Assembly (NCBI RefSeq): GCF_032190635.1 | Contig: NZ_JAVLAS010000001.1 | Coordinates: forward strand, 496,001-560,000 | From: Levilactobacillus zymae | Lineage (GTDB): Bacteria > Bacillota > Bacilli > Lactobacillales > Lactobacillaceae | DNA: 64,000 nt | Direction: 5' to 3' | Part shown: positions 8,389-15,973 of the stretch, in pieces | How positions within the stretch are numbered: position 1 is the stretch's first letter | Layout: every line of letters begins with the position of its first letter | Translations under genes and position numbers: made by a program | The notes under the pieces: model-generated | The model's database searches: none | What the model was told of the DNA's origin: nothing | Seen by the model: the letters and a program-made list of their open reading frames with translations, nothing else

Positions 8389-9516
8389 ATGACGCGAGTA
8401 GTAATTGCGGCGGATTCATTTAAAGGTAGTGCCACTTCTACGGAAGTGAATCGGTATTTGGCAGCGGGCGTTAAACGAGCGGCGCCGGACGCCGAAGTTC
8501 AAACGGCGGCGATTGCCGACGGCGGTGCGGGCACCGTCAGGGCGGTGATTGACGCGGTGGGCGGTCAACTGATGACCACTTCGGTGTTGGGGCCCTTGGG
8601 TAAAAACGTAGATGCCCAGTGGGGGCTACTCGACGACCATACGGCCATTATTGAAGTGGCCGCGGCCGTGGGTTTGACCCTAGTTGGTGACACGCCGGTC
8701 CCGGTCTCGTCCAGTACCTACGGCGTTGGGGAATTGATCAGCGCCGCGATGGACCAGGGCGCCACCACGATTTACGTGGGCTTGGGCGACAGTGCCTCCA
8801 CGGACGGTGGGGCCGGCATGCTGGTGGCCTTGGGCGCGGGGCTCATCGATAATAACCAGCAGAAGCTCGATCTGGGTGGCGGGAGCCTGATGCGCTTAGG
8901 CCACGTCAGTTTCCGCGGCCTGGATGAGCGCCTCAAGCACACCACCTTGATTGGGTTAGCCGACGTGACCAATCCGTTGACTGGTCCGGAAGGGGCCGCC
9001 GCGGTCTTTGGGCCGCAGAAGGGCGCCCAGCACGAAATGATTGCCCGGTTGAACCAAGGCTTAGCTCGGTTACGGACCTTCGTCCCAATGCCGGATGGGT
9101 TGGCGGCGAGTCGCCAACCCGGTGCCGGGGCCGCCGGTGGGACCGGCTTTGGGCTCTTGGCCCTAGGCGGTCAACTCAAACCCGGTGCCAAGACGGTGCA
9201 GGCCTTGATCAAGCTCGACGACCAACTCGCCACGGCCGATTTCGTGATTACCGGTAAAGGACGGGTGGACAGCCAATCGCTGACCGGTAAGGCGCCAATC
9301 GCGGTCGCCAACCTGGCCCAAGCGCGGCACTTACCCGTCGCCTTGGTCGCCGGCAGCGTTCAGGGCAGCCTGGCTCAGATCCAGGCGACCGGGGTTCACG
9401 ACGTCATCGTCTCGACGCCGGAGGGCCTGACCGTTGCCGACGCCATGGCCCAAACGCCCGATCTGTTGACGCAGGCGGGGGCTAAGGCCATGTTGACCTA
9501 CTTAGCAGAACACTAA
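8389..9516 (+). CDS. glxK: Glycerate kinase (type II)
   Basis: The 375-residue product has the hallmarks of bacterial glycerate 2-kinase: IAADSFKGSATS at the N-terminus, IADGGAGTV, GLGDSASTDGGAGML and, near the C-terminus, VITGKGRVDSQSLTGKAP. It phosphorylates D-glycerate with ATP, feeding glycolysis. The length is usual. ATG 8389 follows AAGGA by about 11 nt. The gene closes a likely three-gene transcript with the acyltransferase and the acyl-CoA synthetase and is followed by a very strong terminator. If the synthetase were oxalate-directed, oxalate and glycerate metabolism would be linked, but this is only a guess. Confidence 0.93.
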   Translation: MTRVVIAADSFKGSATSTEVNRYLAAGVKRAAPDAEVQTAAIADGGAGTVRAVIDAVGGQLMTTSVLGPLGKNVDAQWGLLDDHTAIIEVAAAVGLTLVGDTPVPVSSSTYGVGELISAAMDQGATTIYVGLGDSASTDGGAGMLVALGAGLIDNNQQKLDLGGGSLMRLGHVSFRGLDERLKHTTLIGLADVTNPLTGPEGAAAVFGPQKGAQHEMIARLNQGLARLRTFVPMPDGLAASRQPGAGAAGGTGFGLLALGGQLKPGAKTVQALIKLDDQLATADFVITGKGRVDSQSLTGKAPIAVANLAQARHLPVALVAGSVQGSLAQIQATGVHDVIVSTPEGLTVADAMAQTPDLLTQAGAKAMLTYLAEH

Positions 9517-9525
9517 ATCGACATG

Positions 9526-9568
9526 AAAATAACCCGGGAAATGGTAGTTAAATTTCCCGGGTTATTTT
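9526..9568 (+). terminator. Strong terminator, copy 1 of a repeated hairpin
   Basis: A perfect 16-bp stem (9526-9541 with 9553-9568) built around AACCCGGGAAA ends in TTATTTT. Almost the same hairpin recurs at 10970-11010, on the other side of the TetR unit. Confidence 0.93.
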
Positions 9569-9571
9569 GGG

Positions 9572-9607
9572 TTGACAAACTGAATGAATAAATATATTAT
9601 TCATTCA
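9572..9607 (+). promoter_or_regulatory. tetR promoter with a 27-bp palindromic operator
   Basis: Consensus -35 TTGACA (9572-9577), 17-bp spacer and TATTAT (9595-9600). A palindrome with 10-bp arms TGAATGAATA (9581-9590) and TATTCATTCA (9598-9607) covers the spacer and the -10. The same arms occur before the next gene, which points to autoregulation. Confidence 0.88.
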
Positions 9608-9627
9608 TTAACAAAGGAGCGTTTAGT

Positions 9628-10191
9628 ATGGAGAAACAACAACAGCTACTGACCGCGGCGTATCACTTGTTTAAAACCAAGGGATTCAAGGCCACCAGTA
9701 TCGCGGAGATCGCCGCGGCGGCCCAGGTCGCGGTCGGCACGTTTTATAACTTCTACGATTCTAAGGCGGCCATTTTCTTACAAATTTATACGGCCGAAAA
9801 CGAGCGGGTGAAGGCTAACATCATTGCGGCCGTCGATTTAGACGCTGACCCGTTGCCGTTAGTCCGGCAGGTGGTCCACGAAATTATGGTTCAGTCGCAG
9901 GATAATTTGATTTTGCAGGAATGGTTCAAAAACCCTAAGCTCAATGCCCTGATCGCGCAGACGGCCCCGTCCGCCGTGGAAGATAGCCTGGTCTACACCA
10001 CGTTTGTCCGGTTGCTCGACCGGTGGCAAGCACGCGGCTTGTTAGCCCCGGGGATGACTCAAGCACGGGGGTTAAACCTGTTCAACGCCCTAATCGTCGT
10101 TGATTTTCACCAGAGCGAGGTCACCACAACGGACTATGCGCAGGTCTTGGACGATTTGATTACGGGCATGTTAGCGGTGATCTTGAAATAG
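9628..10191 (+). CDS. TetR-family transcriptional regulator
   Basis: A 187-residue repressor has an N-terminal TetR helix-turn-helix: a helix LLTAAYHLFKTKGFKATSI, then IAEIAAAAQVAVGTFYNFYDSK (residues 25-46) and a helical ligand domain. ATG 9628 follows AAAGGAG by about 9 nt. The palindrome on its own promoter recurs before the downstream gene at 10262, so it probably represses itself and that gene. The two genes lie between near-identical terminators and appear to form a self-contained unit. The inducer is unknown. Confidence 0.93.
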   Translation: MEKQQQLLTAAYHLFKTKGFKATSIAEIAAAAQVAVGTFYNFYDSKAAIFLQIYTAENERVKANIIAAVDLDADPLPLVRQVVHEIMVQSQDNLILQEWFKNPKLNALIAQTAPSAVEDSLVYTTFVRLLDRWQARGLLAPGMTQARGLNLFNALIVVDFHQSEVTTTDYAQVLDDLITGMLAVILK

Positions 10192-10203
10192 GTCATCGTC
10201 TTT

Positions 10204-10243
10204 TTAACACTAAAAATGAATGAATTTAAAATATATTCATTCA
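10204..10243 (+). promoter_or_regulatory. Promoter with a second TetR operator
   Basis: TTAACA (10204-10209), 17-bp spacer and TAAAAT (10227-10232). A 27-bp palindrome with 9-bp arms TGAATGAAT (10217-10225) and ATTCATTCA (10235-10243) matches the operator at 9581-9607 in sequence and length. Confidence 0.85.
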
Positions 10244-10261
10244 TAGCTGGAGGAATGAACT

Positions 10262-10939
10262 ATGAAAAGAGTGTTGATGATGTTTTTAGGTGGGTTAATC
10301 GTGATTGGAGTGGGATTGGGCGGTCTCACGTGGTGGGCGGTCAGTGCGCAGAAGCGGCTTAATCTTAATCGCGGCGAGGTGCGGACGTTGACGACCACAG
10401 ACGTGAATTTAAGGACGCCCCAGCGCCTGCAACTGACGGTGCGTACGGCGGTGGTACGAATCAAAACGGGCAGCACCCCTCGATTACACTTAGTCAACGT
10501 TAGTCGGGGACAATACCAGGTCAGTCAACACGCTGGGAACGTTCGCGTGGTCGAGCGCGGCAGCCACCAGCACCAGTTAGAAATCGGTCGTTCGCCCCAA
10601 CTGACGGTCACGGCTCCCCCGAAGACGTTACGAGCGTTACGGATTGATCAATTGAATGGAACGCTAAAGCTCACTAATTTAACTGTCGGTCAACTAACCA
10701 TTCGGCACCATAATGGGACCACATTGGCTAACCGCCTGACCTTAAAGGCGGCTAGCCGGTTGGTGAAGGACAACGGGCAAACGACGTTGACGGGATTGAC
10801 GACTCCGGGGTTAGCAGTGACGGTTAAGACCGGTCAAATTAAGGTTGACGGTCACTCACAAAAGACCCATTACCGTCAAGCAGGAAAAGCCCCCCTGGTG
10901 TTGACGAGTAGCTCCGGTCAGGTGACCATTACGCATTAA
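10262..10939 (+). CDS. Membrane-anchored beta-repeat protein, DUF4097-like
   Basis: The 225-residue product has one N-terminal transmembrane segment (about residues 4-27) and then an extracytoplasmic region of short beta repeats (LTVTAPPKTLRALRI, GTLKLTNLTVGQLTI, NGQTTLTGLTTPGL, SGQVTITH). This layout resembles DUF4097/putative adhesin-like proteins and the gene at 16586 in this window. Expression should be controlled by the adjacent TetR through the shared operator, suggesting a response to an envelope stress or compound. GGAGGA lies before the ATG. The biochemical role is not known. Confidence 0.75.
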   Translation: MKRVLMMFLGGLIVIGVGLGGLTWWAVSAQKRLNLNRGEVRTLTTTDVNLRTPQRLQLTVRTAVVRIKTGSTPRLHLVNVSRGQYQVSQHAGNVRVVERGSHQHQLEIGRSPQLTVTAPPKTLRALRIDQLNGTLKLTNLTVGQLTIRHHNGTTLANRLTLKAASRLVKDNGQTTLTGLTTPGLAVTVKTGQIKVDGHSQKTHYRQAGKAPLVLTSSSGQVTITH

Positions 10940-10969
10940 TCAGCAATGAGCGGTGAAGAGAGATGACTA

Positions 10970-11010
10970 AAATAACCCGGGAAATCGGCTGACGATTTCC
11001 CGGGTTATTT
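10970..11010. terminator. Bidirectional terminator, copy 2 of the repeated hairpin
   Basis: A 17-bp stem (10970-10986 with 10994-11010) with the same AATAACCCGGGAAAT core as at 9526-9568. It lies between convergent genes and can serve both. Confidence 0.9.
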
Positions 11011-11022
11011 AGTATTTAGCGC

Positions 11023-11907
11023 CTATTCAATGGTTAAGGCGTCTTTGTTGTATTCCTTCTTCAAGTTAGCCAGCGATTCCCATGAGATAGCCCCGTGGTC
11101 GTAGGCCATGTTCTTCCCGCCGGCACCAGCACCAGCGTTCTTGCTGTAGTATAACGGATCGTTGACGCGGAACTTACCGTTCTTGTAACCGGTGATGACC
11201 TTACAGTGGTTCCGGTGATGATCCCCGGCCTTTTGGTAGGACGAGTAACCGTAGAATAACACGGGTTGTCCCCCCTGAACGTAGAGCTTCATCTGGTTAG
11301 CTGTGGACCCGGAAATGTTATGTACCTTCTTGCTCCACCGATGAGCGTAGGTGGTCAGGGCCCCGGGGTGAATGACGTGGCCGAAGCCGGCCCCGGTGTA
11401 GAGGTTCCCCTTTTGCCCGCCCACGGTTGGTACCATGGGTAAGTGGTTCTGGGCATCCTTCAAGTTTACCTTCACGCCGCGGGACCGTAATAACATGGCC
11501 ATTGACGTTGCCGCACACCCCCAAGGGGCGAAGACGGGCTTGTATTGGCTAATGTAAGGAACCTTCAGTAGCTTGGTTTGGTTCGGCGTTGCTACGGCAT
11601 TGCGGTTGATGTACCCCATCTTGATGTGCTTCTTGGTCGACATTAGGGCGTAGTACCATCTGTGGTTAAGCTGCTTCTTTTGGGTTACGATGAAGCTTTG
11701 GTGGAAGTGCTTGGTTGAGGTACTTCCCTTGAGCCATTGGCCGTGGTAAAGGTGGTAGCCTTTTTTCACTACGGCCACCTTAAAGGGATGCTTCACTTGG
11801 TTGGCCTTGGTTTGAGCAGGGAAACTGCTAGCTTGGGCTGCAGACGAAACCCCTAAGAGGGCTAAAGGCAAACTCAATAGCAGCAAGAAACGTTTATTGA
11901 GAGACAT
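11023..11907 (-). CDS. Secreted C39-like cysteine peptidase family protein
   Basis: The 294-residue product has a signal peptide (residues 1-27, cut near AQA-SSF), then an SH3-like region (about 40-105) and a Peptidase_C39_2 domain. Candidate catalytic residues are Cys131 in APWGCAATS, His234 in HRNHCKVITGY and Asp250 in FRVNDP. Such proteins act outside the cell on peptides or wall material; many are of unknown substrate. The start ATG has an AAGAAG-type site about 12 nt upstream. Its promoter shares an upstream element with that of the CAP protein gene at 14355. Confidence 0.85.
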   Translation of the reverse strand: MSLNKRFLLLLSLPLALLGVSSAAQASSFPAQTKANQVKHPFKVAVVKKGYHLYHGQWLKGSTSTKHFHQSFIVTQKKQLNHRWYYALMSTKKHIKMGYINRNAVATPNQTKLLKVPYISQYKPVFAPWGCAATSMAMLLRSRGVKVNLKDAQNHLPMVPTVGGQKGNLYTGAGFGHVIHPGALTTYAHRWSKKVHNISGSTANQMKLYVQGGQPVLFYGYSSYQKAGDHHRNHCKVITGYKNGKFRVNDPLYYSKNAGAGAGGKNMAYDHGAISWESLANLKKEYNKDALTIE

Positions 11908-11963
11908 GGATGGTATTCTTCTTTCTATAGATGAGATTTAGGGTTAATTATGAAGACGTTACC

Positions 11964-12015
11964 ATTATAAAACTAATGTAGGCTAAAGAATAGTGAAGCC
12001 TGTATGGAATAATGC
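11964..12015 (-). promoter_or_regulatory. Promoter of the C39-like gene with shared upstream element
   Basis: On the minus strand TATAAT lies at 11969-11964, and a GCATTATTCC element at 12015-12006, 36 nt upstream of it. The same element stands 35 nt upstream of the TATAAT of the CAP gene (14418-14468). Confidence 0.55.
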
Positions 12016-12023
12016 CATATAGG

Positions 12024-12049
12024 CTGCCAGTCAAAAATATGGCTGGCAG
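12024..12049 (-). terminator. Hairpin after the NlpC/P60 gene
   Basis: CTGCCAG (12024-12030) pairs with CTGGCAG (12043-12049) just beyond the stop codon. There is no clear U tract, so this is a weak terminator call. Confidence 0.35.
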
Positions 12050-12057
12050 GGTTTAGT

Positions 12058-12987
12058 CTAGTGCATGTGAATCGCGAATTGGGGCCGGCGATTAGCAATC
12101 TTTGCGGTGTGAACGGATTGACCGGCTTCCTCGATTAGCCGACCGTGGCCCACGGCCATTGCCACGTGGTAGGTGTACTTCTGACCGCTAATTTGCCAGA
12201 AGAGGAGATCGCCGGGCTTAGCCTTCGACACGGCGACGTGTTTCCCTAACTTTTGCTGGACACCGGTCATCCCACCAATGTCGCGGTGTTCGACGTCCAG
12301 GTAGACCTGGTTGACGAAGCTGGCGCAGTCGAGACCGCCAAACGCGTCACGTCCCGCGTACCGGTAGGGAACCCCCCGATATCGCTTGGCGTCCTTGATG
12401 AGCCGCGTGGTGCGCTTGCCCTTAGTGGGAACAGCGCCCTTAAAGGACCGGTTAACCCGACTGGTAATGGGGTGACCGTTAAACGTTATCTGACCAGTTT
12501 TGAGGTGGGCGCGTACCGCTAACTGAGGCGTTTTGAAGTTAAGCTGGTGGGTTTTGGCGTAACTGATTGTGACCCGATGTTTGCCCGCCGTGAGGGTTAC
12601 GTGCTGGCCCGGCTTTAGCTCGTGGTAGTGAACCAAGTAGTTACCGTAGACGGTCCGTTGGGTATACGCGTAGACGTGGCCGTTGGTCATGGTTCGCACG
12701 TTGACCCAGCTTTTGGCGTAGTGGGTGAAATGTGTTGTTTGTTTGGTTGAATAGAATAGCAGGCTGACGTTACGAAGGGTGCCCTTCTTGGTTTGCGTCG
12801 CGTAGACGGATTGATGCTGTCCCACGGGACGTTCGAACGAACGGGTAGCGTCTAACTTTTCGTGTTTAGCATAGTACGCCTCGCGGGCAAACAATGAATT
12901 GTAACTGGCGTGGGCGGTGGTGGCGAGACTGAGGCCACAACTTAACGCGACCGCACTACTTAACAGAAACTTGGTTAAAGCAGACAA
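12058..12987 (-). CDS. Secreted NlpC/P60-family peptidoglycan hydrolase
   Basis: The 309-residue product has a signal peptide ending near AHA-SYN, a beta-rich middle region with SH3-like features, and a C-terminal NlpC/P60 domain. The catalytic Cys is in GGLDCASFVNQ (about residue 221) and the His in YTYHVAMAVGHG (about 274). These enzymes cleave peptide bonds in cell-wall stem peptides. The start is taken as TTG 12987, because GAGGAG lies 7 nt upstream; an ATG ten codons earlier lacks such a site. It lies 87 bp downstream of the CAP gene with no clear terminator between, so the two may be co-transcribed. Confidence 0.9.
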   Translation of the reverse strand: MSALTKFLLSSAVALSCGLSLATTAHASYNSLFAREAYYAKHEKLDATRSFERPVGQHQSVYATQTKKGTLRNVSLLFYSTKQTTHFTHYAKSWVNVRTMTNGHVYAYTQRTVYGNYLVHYHELKPGQHVTLTAGKHRVTISYAKTHQLNFKTPQLAVRAHLKTGQITFNGHPITSRVNRSFKGAVPTKGKRTTRLIKDAKRYRGVPYRYAGRDAFGGLDCASFVNQVYLDVEHRDIGGMTGVQQKLGKHVAVSKAKPGDLLFWQISGQKYTYHVAMAVGHGRLIEEAGQSVHTAKIANRRPQFAIHMH

Positions 12988-13074
12988 GAAATCACTCCTC
13001 AGGGTTATTAAATGCATGAATGCTGACGGTTAAGTGGACCGGCGAGAACGGCAGCTTTTCCGCCAGCGTTCGCG

Positions 13075-14355
13075 TTACTGACGACTATTATTCGTGAGTG
13101 AGAACAGCTTGGTGGTGTAGTGAAGATCGGCCTGACCGTCTGGCAGGTGGGTCACACTTACCTGATAGGTGTGGTTGACCGTGACTTGGTGTGGCGTGTA
13201 GTCGATGGACGTGCCAAAACCACCATAACCGGAACGGTTGGCGTGAACGTGGGTCACTGATACGGTCTTCTTGGCCGTTTGGTCGTACACAGTTACCCGT
13301 GGGGTGCCACTCATTGTGCTACCTGGTAGGGAAACGGACCAGACCCCATCGGCTGCGGCTTCGTAAGGAAAGAGGCCGGCTTTGGGGAAAATCAGTTTAC
13401 GGGGCGTCGTGGTGGTGGCACCAGTACCAAAGACCTTTAGATCGTTATAGGCCTTGGCTTGGCCGATACCGACCTGTTGGATGCCACCGAGCAACCATTC
13501 ACGGTGACCGGGGACCGCGTTACCATCATCGTTGATGTAGGCGGTAATGACGTCGAACGGGTGGTTCCCACCACCGTATAAATTGCTGGAATTAGTTGCT
13601 GCCGCGCCCCGTTGCCAGTCTGCTGCGGTAATAAAACTAGGTTTACTAAAGGCGACTAGGCCGTGAGACAGACCTTGGTCAACGGCGGCTAGCGTGGCCG
13701 CGCCATACTGGGCGTCCGCGTTCCAGGTCGGATTACTGCTAACTGCCGGCAACCCGTACAGTCCCCGGTAAAAGTTGATCCAGTTCACGTCGGCTTGAAT
13801 GTAGGCCGCGCTGAGTTTACCGGCATTAAAGTGCCCCGTTAGCTGCGGCATCGTGGTGTACATCTTTTTGGTGGAGTTGCCGATCTTTTTGGCTTGGGTG
13901 CGGTACGCTTTAATCTGCGCTAAGTCGGCTTTGCTAAAGGCTTTCTGTTCGGCTTTTTTGAGTTTATAAGGCGCATCGCTGTCACCAAAGTTCCAATCCA
14001 ACGTGGCGACTTTTTGAACGTTATGCCGGTTGATATAACCAAGACTCTTTCCGGTTAAGGTCGCAAGGTGTTGGTAAACGGCCTTTTTCCCGTTAGGTAA
14101 GCGTACGGTAATGGTTTCGTTAGAATAAACGAGCTTCTTCTTGTACTTCTGTTGAACCCTTTTAGCTCGCTTGGTCAAGCGGTAATTCTGATACAGCGTT
14201 CCTTTTTTGATCCGGTACTTGCTGACACTGGCGGCGGTATCAACGACTTTAAGGGTAGCTGCTCGCCGTTTGGCACTAGCGGTACTTAGGTTCACCGGGC
14301 TACCGATCGTGAGGGCAACCAGGCTCACTCCGATAGCGGTTTTGAGTTTCGACAT
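13075..14355 (-). CDS. Secreted CAP-domain (SCP/PR1-like) protein
   Basis: A 426-residue exported protein: signal peptide (cut near ASA-KRR), an SH3-like region (about residues 45-115), a linker, and a CAP-type domain with INFYRGLYGLPAVSSNPTWN, GLSHGLVAFS and PGHREWLLGG, followed by a beta-rich tail. CAP proteins in lactobacilli are surface proteins of uncertain activity. ATG 14355 lies 7 nt after AAGGAG, which decides the start over an ATG eleven codons upstream. It heads a possible unit with the NlpC/P60 gene. Confidence 0.85.
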   Translation of the reverse strand: MSKLKTAIGVSLVALTIGSPVNLSTASAKRRAATLKVVDTAASVSKYRIKKGTLYQNYRLTKRAKRVQQKYKKKLVYSNETITVRLPNGKKAVYQHLATLTGKSLGYINRHNVQKVATLDWNFGDSDAPYKLKKAEQKAFSKADLAQIKAYRTQAKKIGNSTKKMYTTMPQLTGHFNAGKLSAAYIQADVNWINFYRGLYGLPAVSSNPTWNADAQYGAATLAAVDQGLSHGLVAFSKPSFITAADWQRGAAATNSSNLYGGGNHPFDVITAYINDDGNAVPGHREWLLGGIQQVGIGQAKAYNDLKVFGTGATTTTPRKLIFPKAGLFPYEAAADGVWSVSLPGSTMSGTPRVTVYDQTAKKTVSVTHVHANRSGYGGFGTSIDYTPHQVTVNHTYQVSVTHLPDGQADLHYTTKLFSLTNNSRQ

Positions 14356-14417
14356 ATGTAAGCTCCTTAAATGAATAATTTTAATCAAGGCACATGATTA
14401 TTTTTAAAACCAATATC

Positions 14418-14468
14418 ATTATAGGACTAATAAATAACAACGACAATGAACGCTATGGGGAATAATGC
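14418..14468 (-). promoter_or_regulatory. Promoter of the CAP gene with shared upstream element
   Basis: On the minus strand: TTGTCG (14446-14441), 17-bp spacer, TATAAT (14423-14418). GCATTATTCC (14468-14459) stands 35 nt upstream of the -10, as in the C39-like gene promoter. Confidence 0.75.
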
Positions 14469-14560
14469 ACCGCAAAACGCTAACGCTGACCACCAGTGAG
14501 ACGTTGATCGTGACCGGTTGACCAGAGCTACGGGTCTCTGGTAATCTGTAAAAAAGATAA

Positions 14561-14604
14561 CAAAAATAAGGATGGTCGCCGATGAGCGAGCATCCTTATT
14601 TTTG
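14561..14604. terminator. Terminator of the nicotinamidase gene
   Basis: A 14-bp stem CAAAAATAAGGATG (14561-14574) with its complement (14591-14604) has T runs in both directions. It follows the nicotinamidase gene on the minus strand. Confidence 0.88.
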
Positions 14605-14629
14605 AATGATTGTGACTTACTTGGGAATT

Positions 14630-15187
14630 CTATGACATGATCTTTGCGCCCAGCGCGTTCTTAAAGTGCCGGAGCGCCCAGTCGTGGCCGGCCTGGTCAA
14701 AGCTGGCCACACCGGCGCGGTGGATCACCAATTGATAACCTAGGTTATACGCGTCCACGGCGGTATGCAGGACACAGATGTCGGTGCAAACGCCGACCAG
14801 ATGTAACGTGGTGATGTGGCGTTCGCGCAACCGTAAGTCGAGGTCGGTACCGGCAAAACTACTGTAGCGGGTCTTGTCGAACTGCCACACATTGGTCGCC
14901 GCTTGGTGCTGGTCGAACCAGTCCTTTAAGGGACCGTATAACTCCCGGCCCCAGGTCCCGCGCACGTTATGCGGCGGGAAGAGCTTGCTTTCGGGGTGGT
15001 AGGGGTCGTGGGGCGTGTGCACGTCGGTCGGTAGTAAGACCCAATCCCCGCGCGCCGCCATGGTATCGGCTAGTTGGACGATGGTTGGCGCCAGGACTTG
15101 CCCCGGTTGACCACAGGTGAGGGCGCCCTTATCCGCCACGAAATCGTTGGTGTAATCGATAATCAGTAAGGCTTGATCAGTTGCCAT
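14630..15187 (-). CDS. pncA: Nicotinamidase (isochorismatase-like cysteine hydrolase)
   Basis: The 185-residue enzyme should deamidate nicotinamide to nicotinate for NAD salvage. It matches streptococcal nicotinamidase closely: LLIIDYTNDFVA with catalytic Asp11, the metal site DVHTPHDPYHPESKLFPPHN (Asp55, His57, His73), WQFDKTRYSSF with Lys105, and VCTDICVLHTAVDAYNLGY with nucleophile Cys138. ATG 15187 lies 9 nt after AAGGAGG. It is a single-gene unit ended by the hairpin at 14561-14604. Confidence 0.94.
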   Translation of the reverse strand: MATDQALLIIDYTNDFVADKGALTCGQPGQVLAPTIVQLADTMAARGDWVLLPTDVHTPHDPYHPESKLFPPHNVRGTWGRELYGPLKDWFDQHQAATNVWQFDKTRYSSFAGTDLDLRLRERHITTLHLVGVCTDICVLHTAVDAYNLGYQLVIHRAGVASFDQAGHDWALRHFKNALGAKIMS

Positions 15188-15277
15188 TGGCAAAAACCTC
15201 CTTCTCAGTTGGGTTTAGTATGCGGGGCGGAGGCCACAGCTGTCAACGGTTCGGTCCATCAATTTATTTATAGTGCA

Positions 15278-15444
15278 AACTGGTCGCCCTCCGGCGCTCA
15301 GGGGCTGGAACGCCTGCGGGCACGACTCCAAGCCTCGCAAGGCCCACGAGTCTTGAAGTTCGACCTTATCCTAAGCCGGCAAAGAACGTCGACTAAGGAT
15401 AAGGTCGCAGTGTTTGGGCTGAGCCCCTGCTCGCCTATGGGCTG
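15278..15444 (+). repeat. Intergenic structured repeat, family A, copy A1
   Basis: This roughly 165-bp element matches the reverse complement of 56104-56263: AACTGGTCGCC, TCCGG, then CAGGGGCTGGAACGCC with TGCGGGCACGA, and at the far end GGCTGAGCCCCTGCTC. Its ends pair (AGGGGCT with AGCCCCT, extending to about 12 of 14 positions). Inside, CGACCTTATCC pairs with GGATAAGGTCG, and GACTCCAAG with a partner near CTTGAAGTT. It lies between the divergent nicotinamidase and PadR genes. No coding capacity is evident; the remainder of the 465-bp gap holds only the PadR promoter. Confidence 0.8.
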
Positions 15445-15573
15445 TACATTGTAATTTGAGATGTTGATTGTAGTTGGATAGCCAATATAGTTTGATGGTA
15501 TATTTTTCGATTAACAAAATTGAACAGAAAAATTAATTAGAGTTACGTGTATCAATTAATTTATGAACGCTGA

Positions 15574-15638
15574 TTGACAAGGACCTATTTGACACGCTAT
15601 ACTATGGCTAAATTGATATTATACGTCATATAGCATAG
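15574..15638 (+). promoter_or_regulatory. Promoter and candidate PadR operator
   Basis: TTGACA (15574-15579), 18-bp spacer, TATACT (15598-15603). An imperfect inverted repeat, CTATACTATG (15597-15606) and CATATAGCATAG (15627-15638), starts at the -10 and covers the transcription start, a sensible place for PadR autorepression. Confidence 0.7.
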
Positions 15639-15652
15639 GGGGCAACGGGATT

Positions 15653-15973
15653 ATGGCGATACAAGTACCCACGGAGCTCTTAGATGGTTGCGTGTTGGGC
15701 GTGTTGACGCGACAAGATTTCTACGGCTACGCGCTGACCCAGGAGGTTCGCCAACGGTTACCGATTTCGGAATCAACTTTATATCCGGTCTTACGCCGGT
15801 TGAAAAAGAACGGCTGGTTAACGACCTACGACGAACCCTTTCAGGGCCGGAACCGCCGGTATTACCGCTTAACGCGCACGGGTCAGGCGCAACTGACCGT
15901 GATTCGCGCGGAGTGGGGCGACTTTAGTCAGGCCGTCACGACTTTGTTAGAGGGGGATCAACAAGATGACTGA
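15653..15973 (+). CDS. PadR-family transcriptional regulator
   Basis: The 106-residue product is a short PadR winged-helix protein: LLDGCVLGVLTRQDFYGYAL, then ISESTLYPVLRRLKKNGWL and RRYYRLTRTGQAQL. It probably represses its own operon through the inverted repeat at 15597-15638. Its last 8 bp overlap the start of the HAAS-domain gene, so the genes are translationally coupled. PadR-HAAS-DUF4097 trios are a common arrangement in Firmicutes and are linked to envelope stress. Confidence 0.93.
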   Translation: MAIQVPTELLDGCVLGVLTRQDFYGYALTQEVRQRLPISESTLYPVLRRLKKNGWLTTYDEPFQGRNRRYYRLTRTGQAQLTVIRAEWGDFSQAVTTLLEGDQQDD

